Below are positions 1 to 6,141 of a stretch of DNA of 9,067 nucleotides, piece after piece. The stretch lies in assembly GCA_045605365.1 (NCBI GenBank), contig JAZUPV010000116.1, positions 1 through 9,067 on the forward strand, written 5' to 3'. This stretch comes from CAKVLS01 sp045605365. GTDB lineage: Bacteria > Bacillota > Clostridia > Christensenellales > UBA1242. The notes beneath the pieces were generated by a model that did no database searches, was not told the DNA's origin, and worked only from the letters and a program-made list of their open reading frames with translations. Position 1 is the stretch's first letter. Each line of letters begins with the position of its first letter. Made by a program: the position numbers and the translations under genes.

Positions 1-879
1 TCCGTCATAATTGTCTATATAAGCTTTAATATTGGTATCTGTGTTATCTCCCGTAATAAGTATTGTTTTGCCTTGATATTCTATAGATATTACTATGGTT
101 GTATCAATCACAGCATCAGAGTGTCGAGTGTTGTTTTGACAATCTTCTGTTGATACTGGCAACATAAAATCTATTGTGTAAGAATAAGTTGTTGCACTAC
201 CACTTTTCTTAAATGAATTGGTTATATCGCAGTTATTTTCTGTTACTTCTACCATATTACAGGTGTTAGGTACATATTGCAAAGCGTCTAAATAACAATC
301 ATAAACATAAGAATCATCGTGTTGTTGTCCTTCAATTCGTATCACTCTTGGTGTAAATAGATTACTTACATTGTAATTTTGAAGTACATAATCCATTTCT
401 CCAGTTCTAGCTGATATTGCATTTGTCAAAACAAAATAATCAATCGTTGTAATATTATAAACATATGTCAATTGATCTTCTATAAGCATTTCAGTTTCAA
501 GATCTGGTATGCCAGAATCTATAAGCATATTTTTGCCATCAGGGAGTAGAACAAGCGTAAACAATCCCTCACTTCCTGTATCAAAAGTGATGACTTCTAA
601 ATCTCTAACGCTTGAAACTGTTGGCACAGTTGGATTTGGTTCTGAGCCTTTTTCGTACCCACAAACTGAACAAATATCTCCGTCGTGAATAGCCTTATCT
701 TTCTTTTCATTACAAGTATCACAAGTTAGCCAATGTTCGGTAGAGTTTTTTGACCACTCTGTTGACCAGTTGTGAGTGTGTGGTTTTTCTGGTGGATTTT
801 TGCCACAAGCAGTTAATACTAAAGTACAAGGCAAAAACAGGCAAATAGCAAGTATAAATGACAATAACTTATTTTTCAT
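1..879 (-). CDS. Lipoprotein with zinc-ribbon-like module and degenerate ComEC-like MBL fold (3' end off window)
   Basis: 293 codons are visible from ATG at 879 to the window edge with no stop. AAAGGGA (891-885) lies 5 nt before the ATG. Residues 1-24 form a signal peptide ending in the lipobox LTA-C25, so the product should be a membrane-anchored surface lipoprotein. Residues 34-78 hold CxxC (53, 56) and CxxC (70, 73), a ribbon-like pattern common in clostridial surface proteins. Residues 94-290 follow the secreted ComEC/Rec2-type metallo-beta-lactamase layout: FDTGSEG (99-105), PDGKNMLIDSG (113-123), IDYFVLTN (146-153), IEYQGKTILITGD (266-278). The metal motif expected after T152 (HxHxDH) reads N-A-I-S-A-R (153-158), so all the usual ligands there are gone, whereas D278 of the TGD motif remains. 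It is therefore probably a non-hydrolytic pseudoenzyme acting by binding; that is inference. Fold assignment is moderately sure and function is unknown. It lies downstream of valS but has its own promoter. Confidence 0.85.
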   Translation of the reverse strand, partial: MKNKLLSFILAICLFLPCTLVLTACGKNPPEKPHTHNWSTEWSKNSTEHWLTCDTCNEKKDKAIHDGDICSVCGYEKGSEPNPTVPTVSSVRDLEVITFDTGSEGLFTLVLLPDGKNMLIDSGIPDLETEMLIEDQLTYVYNITTIDYFVLTNAISARTGEMDYVLQNYNVSNLFTPRVIRIEGQQHDDSYVYDCYLDALQYVPNTCNMVEVTENNCDITNSFKKSGSATTYSYTIDFMLPVSTEDCQNNTRHSDAVIDTTIVISIEYQGKTILITGDNTDTNIKAYIDNYDG

Positions 880-910
880 ATCAATCCCTTTGATTTTATT
901 TTTCAAAACT

Positions 911-939
911 AGTATACCCCCCCCCGCACTCTATGTCAA
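911..939 (-). promoter_or_regulatory. Promoter of the lipoprotein gene with G9 tract inside the spacer
   Basis: On the minus strand, TTGACA (939-934, perfect -35) is followed by a 17-bp spacer and TATACT (916-911, 5/6 of the -10 consensus). The spacer is TAGAGTGC plus nine G. Transcription would start near 904, giving a leader of about 25 nt before the ATG at 879. A 17-bp spacer is optimal for the housekeeping sigma factor, so the sequenced state should be ON. Homopolymer-length change would shift the spacer to 16 or 18 bp and weaken the promoter. Confidence 0.85.
917..925. repeat. Mononucleotide tract, nine C on plus (nine G on minus)
   Basis: An uninterrupted C9 run sits between the -10 and -35 of the lipoprotein promoter. 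It is the longest G/C homopolymer in the window and stands out in such AT-rich DNA. G/C tracts of this length are known slipped-strand mispairing sites in phase-variable bacteria. The assembled length may be a consensus over a mixed population or a sequencing miscall. Confidence 0.9.
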
Positions 940-960
940 ATTAAATAGTTGAGTTAAAAC

Positions 961-993
961 AAAAAAACAGCAACTGTATGATTGCTGTTTTTT
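961..993 (-). terminator. valS: Intrinsic terminator of valS
   Basis: CAGCAA (968-973) pairs with TTGCTG (982-987) around an 8-nt loop. The stem is extended by the flanking A and T runs, and a 7-nt U tract follows on the minus strand (967-961). It begins 13 nt past the valS stop and lies upstream of the lipoprotein promoter, so the lipoprotein should depend mainly on its own promoter. Confidence 0.9.
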
Positions 994-1005
994 ATTAAAC
1001 AAAAG

Positions 1006-3630
1006 TTATTGAAGAGCTTTGATTGCTTCTACAATAGATTGTTTTAGTTCTTTGTTTTTGTCTAGTTTTGCTTTTTCTGCTTCTATCATTTGTGCAGGAG
1101 CTTTGTTAACAAAACCTGGGTTTGACAACATCTTTTCGCTACGGGCGATTTCGAAGTCTACCTTGCTAAGTTCTTTGTTTAGTCTTTCTATTTCTTGTTT
1201 GCTATCTACCATACCGCTCATTGGCAAGAATACTTTAGCGATGCCAAATACCATTGTTACGCAACTCTCTGCGATAAGAGCTTCGTTGTCGATAAATGAT
1301 ATTTCACTTGCGGTAGAAAGTTTTTGGATATATAGAGCAGCTTCTTTAAGAAGTTTTTCTTCTTTGATAGGCAAGATAACTATTCTTATCTTTTTGTTGT
1401 CTGGGATATTCTTTTCGCTACGAGCATTACGGATAGATTTGATAATAGACATAATTTGAGTCATATTGCGAGATGCTCTAGTGTTGGTTAATTTGTCATT
1501 AACTGTAGGCCACTCAGCAATAACTATGCTCTCTGTATGTAGTGGTAAAGATTGATAAATTTCTTCTGTGATAAATGGTATAAATGGGTGCAACAATTTA
1601 AGAAGTACTGTCAACACATAGATTAGAGTTGATGCAGTAGCGTCTTTTGTCTCTTGAGAGCCATTTGCCATTTGAGTTTTTGAAAGTTCTATATACCAGT
1701 CGCAGAATGTACTCCAGAAGAAGTCATATAACTCACTTGCAGCCATACCGATGTCGTATTTTTCAAACTTTTTGTCAACGCTTTTGATAAGTTTGTTAAG
1801 TTCTGTCAAAATCCACTTGTCAGCAAGTGAGAAGTTTTGTACTTGGTCGATAGGCTTTACTGTGCAGTTTTCTGCTTGCATCAATACAAAACGGCTTGCG
1901 TTCCAAACTTTGTTGATGAAGTTGCGGCATAGTTCAACTTTTTTAGCTGAGAATTTGCTATCCATATCGATAGATACACCATTAAACAATGAAAATCTCA
2001 ATGTATCAACGCCGTATTCTTCGATAATACCTACTGGGTCTACACCATTGCCTAGGCTCTTACTCATCTTTTTGCCGGTAGCGTCTTTTACTGTACCGTT
2101 GATAAGAACTTCTTTAAATGGTATTTCGCCTTTGTACTCAAGACCACTAAAGATCATACGAGCAACCCATAGTTGAATAATTTCTTGTGCGGTAACCATA
2201 ACGTTGGTTGGGTAGAAATAATCTAACTCTGGGGTTTTGTCTGGGTAACCTAAAGTTGATAATGGCCACAATGCAGAGCTAAACCAAGTATCAAGAGTGT
2301 CTTCGTCTTGAGTGATATGTTTGCTACCACATTTTGGGCATACTTTTGGATCTTCAAGTTCGCAGATAACTTGTCCGCAATCGCTACAAGTAAAGATAGG
2401 TATACGGTGACCACTCCACAATTGTCTAGAGATACACCAGTCTTTGATATTTTTCATCCAGTGAAGATAAATTTTCTTAAATCTTTCTTCTGTAAAGTGA
2501 ACTTGGTCTTTTTCAACAACTTCGATAGCTGGTTTTGCTAGTTCTTCCATCTTAACAAACCATTGGCTAGAAATTAGTGGTTCGATAACGGTTTTGCATC
2601 TGTCACAATGACCTACGTTGTGAGTATAGTCTTCTATACGAACTAGATTGCCAGATTTTTCTAGGTCTTTTACGATTTGTTCACGGGCTTTTTCACGAGT
2701 AAGACCAGCATATTCGCCAGCGTTTTCGTTCATAGTGCCGTTGTCGTTTAGTATACAGATAACTTCAAGGTTGTGTCTAAGACCTACTTCAAAGTCATTA
2801 GGGTCGTGTGCAGGAGTGATTTTTACAACGCCTGTACCAAAATCCATCTCAACATAGTCATCAGCTACTACTGGGATTGATTTGTTAACAAGTGGCAATA
2901 TAACGTTTTTGCCAACAAGGTGTTTGTATCTATCGTCATTTGGGTTAACAGCAACTGCTGTGTCGCCTAACATAGTTTCTGGACGGGTTGTGGCAATTTC
3001 GATATAGTCGTCAGTGCCTTCGATTTGGTATCTAATATGCCAGAAGTGACCTTTTAGTTCTTTAAAGTCAACTTCTATATCAGAAATAGAACTACGGCAG
3101 TGTGGGCACCAGTTAACGATACGTTTGCCACGGTAGATAAGACCTTTTTTGTACAAATGTACAAAAACTTCTCTTACTGCTCGGCAGTTTTGTTCGTCCA
3201 TAGTAAAGCATAATCTATCCCAATCGCAAGAATAACCCATACGTTTGAACTGATTGATAATAGTACCTTTGTACTCTTTGTACCAATCTTCGATGTGTCT
3301 TAAAAAAGCTTCTCTGCCGATATCTTCTTTAGAGATGCCTGCTTGGGCTAGTTTTTCTACAACTTTTGCTTCGGTTGCGATAGCTGCGTGGTCTGTACCA
3401 GGTAGCCAAAGTGCTTCGTAACCTTGCATACGTTTGCGTCTTATAATAATATCTTGAATGGTTTGTTGAAAAGCGTGCCCCATATGAAGTTTGCTTGTGA
3501 TATTAGGTGGAGGCATAATAATTGTAAAAGGAGTTTTGTCTTTGTTAACACTCGCTTTAAAATAACCTTTCTTCATCCATTTTTCATAAAGTTTTTCTTC
3601 AAAATCCTTAGGATTATAGTTCTTTTCCAT
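1006..3630 (-). CDS. valS: Valyl-tRNA synthetase
   Basis: A cytoplasmic class I aminoacyl-tRNA synthetase (874 aa, normal bacterial length) that charges tRNA-Val. The HIGH motif is HMGH (49-52) and KMSKS is at 521-525. Between them lie the CP1 editing domain (about 180-340, with ATTRPETMLGDTAVAV at 213-228 and AHDPNDF at 274-280) and Cys pairs (175/178, 342/345, 415/418, 431/434) that resemble zinc knuckles. DTLDTWFSSALWP (444-456) is typical of ValRS. The anticodon-binding domain follows (about 600-740), and residues 810-870 form the C-terminal coiled coil with the ERLNKEL pattern. AGGAG (3641-3637) lies 6 nt before the ATG. Usually invariant active-site positions differ from the consensus as I know it: NITSKL for NVTGxL (43-48), QLWSGH for QLWWGH (403-408), and VTAQEII for VTGxDII (479-485). 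It is flanked by its own promoter and terminator and has no T-box leader. Confidence 0.98.
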   Translation of the reverse strand: MEKNYNPKDFEEKLYEKWMKKGYFKASVNKDKTPFTIIMPPPNITSKLHMGHAFQQTIQDIIIRRKRMQGYEALWLPGTDHAAIATEAKVVEKLAQAGISKEDIGREAFLRHIEDWYKEYKGTIINQFKRMGYSCDWDRLCFTMDEQNCRAVREVFVHLYKKGLIYRGKRIVNWCPHCRSSISDIEVDFKELKGHFWHIRYQIEGTDDYIEIATTRPETMLGDTAVAVNPNDDRYKHLVGKNVILPLVNKSIPVVADDYVEMDFGTGVVKITPAHDPNDFEVGLRHNLEVICILNDNGTMNENAGEYAGLTREKAREQIVKDLEKSGNLVRIEDYTHNVGHCDRCKTVIEPLISSQWFVKMEELAKPAIEVVEKDQVHFTEERFKKIYLHWMKNIKDWCISRQLWSGHRIPIFTCSDCGQVICELEDPKVCPKCGSKHITQDEDTLDTWFSSALWPLSTLGYPDKTPELDYFYPTNVMVTAQEIIQLWVARMIFSGLEYKGEIPFKEVLINGTVKDATGKKMSKSLGNGVDPVGIIEEYGVDTLRFSLFNGVSIDMDSKFSAKKVELCRNFINKVWNASRFVLMQAENCTVKPIDQVQNFSLADKWILTELNKLIKSVDKKFEKYDIGMAASELYDFFWSTFCDWYIELSKTQMANGSQETKDATASTLIYVLTVLLKLLHPFIPFITEEIYQSLPLHTESIVIAEWPTVNDKLTNTRASRNMTQIMSIIKSIRNARSEKNIPDNKKIRIVILPIKEEKLLKEAALYIQKLSTASEISFIDNEALIAESCVTMVFGIAKVFLPMSGMVDSKQEIERLNKELSKVDFEIARSEKMLSNPGFVNKAPAQMIEAEKAKLDKNKELKQSIVEAIKALQ

Positions 3631-3663
3631 AATTTTCTCCTACATTAAAACTACATTTATTGT

Positions 3664-3691
3664 TTTATCAAAAATCACTACTCATTGTCAA
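3664..3691 (-). promoter_or_regulatory. valS: Probable valS promoter
   Basis: Minus strand: TTGACA (3691-3686) is a perfect -35, followed by a 16-bp spacer and a weaker -10, GATAAA (3669-3664). The start would fall near 3657, leaving a leader of roughly 27 nt. That is too short for a T-box, and the T-box core sequence is absent from the 148-bp gap. Confidence 0.6.
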
Positions 3692-3733
3692 TCAAACGGC
3701 AACAAGTGTTTGTGAAATAAAAATTTTTTAAAT

Positions 3734-3764
3734 AAAAAAAGACGTAAGGATTTACCCTACGTCT
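3734..3764 (-). terminator. Intrinsic terminator of the 77-aa membrane protein gene
   Basis: Minus strand: AGACGTAGGG (3764-3755), a 5-nt loop, then CCTTACGTCT (3749-3740). This is a 10-bp stem with one G.U pair, followed by a U run at 3739-3734. It starts 15 nt after the stop codon and isolates the small gene from valS. Confidence 0.92.
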
Positions 3765-3778
3765 ATAAATTAACTAAC

Positions 3779-4012
3779 TTACATAATAACTTGTACTATT
3801 AAACCTGCGATAACAAGTATAAGACCAATGATTTTTAGTGTAACGTGAACTTTATCATCATCAGACACATCGTCAGTTCTTCTTATAGATACGGTAATCC
3901 TTTTTGCTAAGAAAACAACGCTTAGTCCGACGACGGCAAGAATAATACCAATGATAACATTGATTTGGTTAAGTCTAGTTAATAAATCTACAAAAGCTAA
4001 TAAACTATTCAT
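3779..4012 (-). CDS. Small two-helix membrane protein, function unknown
   Basis: 77 aa. An in-frame upstream ATG at 4048 would add 12 residues. I chose the ATG at 4012 because GGGAG (4023-4019) lies 6 nt before it and because the predicted transcript begins near 4030, downstream of the longer start. Hydrophobic helices are seen at about residues 17-36 and 59-77, joined by a charged loop (KRITVSIRRTDDVSDDDK). The positive charge just after helix 1 suggests the loop is cytoplasmic, with both ends outside. There is no signal peptidase site or lipobox. I do not recognise the family. It is monocistronic, with its own promoter and terminator. Confidence 0.75.
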   Translation of the reverse strand: MNSLLAFVDLLTRLNQINVIIGIILAVVGLSVVFLAKRITVSIRRTDDVSDDDKVHVTLKIIGLILVIAGLIVQVIM

Positions 4013-4036
4013 ATCATTCTCCCGAAATACATTGAT

Positions 4037-4064
4037 ATTATAACACATATAAAAAATTTTTCAA
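4037..4064 (-). promoter_or_regulatory. Promoter of the 77-aa membrane protein gene (extended -10)
   Basis: Minus strand: TTGAAA (4064-4059, 5/6 of the -35), a 16-bp spacer, and TATAAT (4042-4037, perfect -10) preceded by TG in extended -10 spacing (TGTTATAAT). The start would be near 4030, 18 nt before the chosen ATG. Confidence 0.75.
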
Positions 4065-4118
4065 TACTTTTTTTATAAAAAAACAAAGTAGTTATTTTTA
4101 GACAAAATTATATAACTT

Positions 4119-4170
4119 TTAACACCTTAGGATATTTGTGAATATTATAGATTATAAATCAAAAAGGAGG
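4119..4170 (+). promoter_or_regulatory. Promoter and ribosome binding site of the ABC binding-protein gene
   Basis: TTAACA (4119-4124, 5/6 of the -35), an 18-bp spacer, and TATTAT (4143-4148, 5/6 of the -10) place the start near 4155. A strong AAGGAGG (4164-4170) lies 5 nt before the ATG at 4176. The roughly 20-nt leader has no room for a riboswitch. A-tracts and a T7-ATA7 palindrome (4068-4083) upstream may act as an UP element shared with the divergent small gene. Confidence 0.55.
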
Positions 4171-4175
4171 ATAAA

Positions 4176-5198
4176 ATGAAAAAGTTTGTATGCTTGATTA
4201 TAGCGATGTTTGTATGTGTATCAATGACTATGGTAGGTTGCGGTGGCAAAGACCCCAACAAAATACGACTTGTAGAAGTTACCCATAGTATTTTTTATGC
4301 ACCACTATATATAGCAATCAACAACGGTTATTTTGAAGATGAAGGCTTAACTATAGAACTATCTAACGGCGGTGGCGCAGACAAATGTATGACAGCCATA
4401 CTAAGCAATAGTGCCGATATTGGCTTAATGGGTCCAGAAGCATCTATATATGTAAAAGCCGGTGACGCCAATGACTATGCTGTGGTTTTTGGTCAACTTA
4501 CAAAAAGAGACGGGTCTTTTCTTGTGTCAAAGACACCTACCGACAACTTTAGCTGGGACGACCTTATTGGCAAAACTGTCATAGGTGGTAGAGAAGGTGG
4601 CGTACCTGCCCTAACCCTAGACTACGTTATGAAAGAAAATGGCTTAACCCCGGGTGCTGCTATTGACCAAACACACAATGTAAAAGTTTTAAACAATATT
4701 GAGTTTAACTTGACTGCTTCTACATTTGAAAATGATGACAGTATAGACTATTGTACATTGTTTGAACCTATTGCAAGCCAAGTTGTAGCTCGTGGTACTG
4801 GGCATGTCGTTGCTGCTATTGGTGACTACAGTGGCGAAATACCATACACTGCCTTTGCAGCAAAACAAAGTTATCTACAAGATAATCCTGAGAGAGCACA
4901 AAAGTTTTTAAGAGCAATAAAACGTGGCTATGACTTTCTAGTAAAAGAAGGCAACCTTGACAACGCAGTAGATAGCATTATGCCATCATTTGCTGATACA
5001 TCAAGAGACGTTGTAAAATCTTCACTACAAAGATACATCGAGATTGATGCTTGGGTAGACACCCCTGTTATGAAAGAATCTGCCTATAACAAACTACATC
5101 AACTTATCTACGATGCAGGTTTGTTAAATAACAAAACAGTAAGTTATAGTAGTATTATAGACAACACTTATGCTTTGGCAATAATGAATCAAGATTAA
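4176..5198 (+). CDS. ABC transporter substrate-binding lipoprotein, NMT1/THI5-like (NitT/TauT type)
   Basis: 340 aa, normal for the family. Residues 1-21 form a signal peptide ending at the lipobox MVG-C22, so the mature protein should be anchored to the outer face of the membrane. The NMT1/SsuA-like fold is shown by HSIFYAPLYIAINNGYFEDEGLTIEL (37-62), NSADIGLMGPEASIYV (78-93), DDLIGKTVIGGREGGVPAL (128-146), FEPIASQVVARGTG (196-209) and NPERAQKFLRAIKRGYDF (237-254). It would capture a small ligand and deliver it to the permease encoded downstream. Relatives bind thiamine precursors, riboflavin, sulfonates, nitrate and others; nothing here singles one out. A terminator directly after the gene separates it from the ATPase and permease genes, a layout that lets the binding protein be made in excess. 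Confidence 0.92.
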   Translation: MKKFVCLIIAMFVCVSMTMVGCGGKDPNKIRLVEVTHSIFYAPLYIAINNGYFEDEGLTIELSNGGGADKCMTAILSNSADIGLMGPEASIYVKAGDANDYAVVFGQLTKRDGSFLVSKTPTDNFSWDDLIGKTVIGGREGGVPALTLDYVMKENGLTPGAAIDQTHNVKVLNNIEFNLTASTFENDDSIDYCTLFEPIASQVVARGTGHVVAAIGDYSGEIPYTAFAAKQSYLQDNPERAQKFLRAIKRGYDFLVKEGNLDNAVDSIMPSFADTSRDVVKSSLQRYIEIDAWVDTPVMKESAYNKLHQLIYDAGLLNNKTVSYSSIIDNTYALAIMNQD

Positions 5199-5206
5199 TA
5201 TCTATA

Positions 5207-5237
5207 AACCTATTAGAAATATTCTAGTAGGTTTTTT
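5207..5237 (+). terminator. Intrinsic terminator between binding-protein and ATPase genes
   Basis: AACCTATTAGAA (5207-5218) pairs with TTCTAGTAGGTT (5222-5233), a 12-bp stem with one G.U pair and a 3-nt loop, followed by a T run (5232-5237). It begins 8 nt after the stop codon. It should end most transcripts of the binding-protein gene or act as a partial read-through terminator. Confidence 0.9.
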
Positions 5238-5317
5238 ATTTTGGCAATTTACAAAAGTTAACAAAAATATAAGGCAATATTTTTTGATGTTTTATCACAA
5301 AACCACAGTAGCGAAAA

Positions 5318-5347
5318 TATAATGAAGTATACAATATAACGTTGTAT
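5318..5347 (+). promoter_or_regulatory. Candidate promoter and operator of the ATPase-permease genes
   Basis: TATAAT (5318-5323) is a perfect -10 but no convincing -35 lies 16-18 bp upstream (5295-5300 is TCACAA). The expected start (about 5330) falls in an inverted repeat: ATACAA (5329-5334), 7 nt, TTGTAT (5342-5347). A second, shorter palindrome, ACAAATTGT (5354-5362), lies just before the ribosome binding site. The position suits a repressor site, and the weak -35 also leaves room for an activator. Both readings are inference. Confidence 0.4.
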
Positions 5348-5376
5348 CAAATGACAAATTGTAATAGGAGCATACG

Positions 5377-6141
5377 ATGAAATCACTTGTAGAACTTGTT
5401 GATGTTGGGCTAACCTACCAAACTGCCACCAGCGAAACACTAGCTATCGACAAAATAAACCTAAAGATAAAAGAAGGTGAATTTGTAGCTATTGTAGGCC
5501 CTAGTGGTTGTGGCAAGACAACGATACTATCATTGATAGCCGGCATACTAAAACCAACCACCGGCAAGGTGCTAATTGATGGCAAAATTGCCAGTGAACA
5601 AGGTGGTGCTACAGGATATATGTTTCAACACGACCACTTGTTCGGGTGGAGAACAATTTTTAAGAATATTGTCCTTGGTCTAGAAATCAAAAAGGATAAG
5701 GACAAAACCCACTACGAATATGCAAAAAACTTACTAAAAAAGTATGGTTTGGGCGATTTTGAACAAAATTATCCTGCCGAACTATCGGGCGGTATGCGTC
5801 AGCGTGCCGCATTAATACGGACTTTAACGCTCCGACCAAGCGTTCTATTGCTTGATGAGCCATTTTCTGCGCTAGATTTTCAGACAAGGCTGAGTGTTTG
5901 CGATGATGTAAGCAAAATTATCTCCCAAGAAGCCAAAACTGCAGTACTTGTTACGCACGATTTAAGCGAAGCAATTTCTATGGCCGACCGTGTAGTCGTA
6001 TTAACCAAAAGACCCGCCAAAATAAAAAAGGTTTTTGACATCAATCTAAAAGACTTTGGTCCACCACTAAAACGTCGAGAGCACCCTGACTTTGCTAAGT
6101 TATTTGATAATATTTGGAGAGAGCTTAATAGTGAAAAATAA
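5377..6141 (+). CDS. ABC transporter ATP-binding protein, NitT/TauT (SsuB/TauB-like) family
   Basis: 254 aa, full length; the cytoplasmic ATPase that powers import. Walker A is GPSGCGKTT (41-49), the Q-loop Gln is Q84 (MFQHDHLFGWRT), the signature is LSGGMRQRAAL (136-146), Walker B is VLLLDEP (156-162) with catalytic E161, the D-loop is SALD (164-167) and the switch His is H194 (VTHD). All are intact. The C-terminal HPDFAKLFDNIWREL pattern is typical of this subfamily. The start is supported by AGGAG (5366-5370) 6 nt before the ATG. Its stop overlaps the permease start by 11 nt, so the two are translationally coupled. The specific substrate cannot be read from this subunit. Confidence 0.97.
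   Translation: MKSLVELVDVGLTYQTATSETLAIDKINLKIKEGEFVAIVGPSGCGKTTILSLIAGILKPTTGKVLIDGKIASEQGGATGYMFQHDHLFGWRTIFKNIVLGLEIKKDKDKTHYEYAKNLLKKYGLGDFEQNYPAELSGGMRQRAALIRTLTLRPSVLLLDEPFSALDFQTRLSVCDDVSKIISQEAKTAVLVTHDLSEAISMADRVVVLTKRPAKIKKVFDINLKDFGPPLKRREHPDFAKLFDNIWRELNSEK

Noticed and set aside
917..925. C9 run as mere chance or assembly error
   Set aside because: Its exact position, completing a 17-bp spacer between near-consensus promoter elements, makes a functional reading more likely, though read-level confirmation is needed for the exact count.
1019..2857. Plus-strand open frames inside valS (1019-1459, 1751-2176, 2308-2541, 2648-2857)
   Set aside because: They are antisense shadows of valS, with no ribosome sites and Ser/Leu-rich low-complexity translations.
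4013..4048. Longer start (ATG at 4048) for the small membrane protein
   Set aside because: It lies upstream of the predicted transcription start and lacks a ribosome site, while the ATG at 4012 has GGGAG at good spacing.
4068..4083. T7-ATA7 palindrome as a terminator
   Set aside because: It has no GC in the stem and lies between two divergent promoters with no gene ending there; better read as A-tract DNA.
4084..4175. TPP or other riboswitch upstream of the NMT1/THI5-like binding protein
   Set aside because: No THI-box, FMN or other aptamer core is visible, and the predicted leader is only about 20 nt.
6092..6130. TTG start at 6092 for the permease
   Set aside because: No Shine-Dalgarno before it and it would overlap the ATPase gene by 50 nt; the GTG at 6131 has GGAGAG and a typical coupled overlap.
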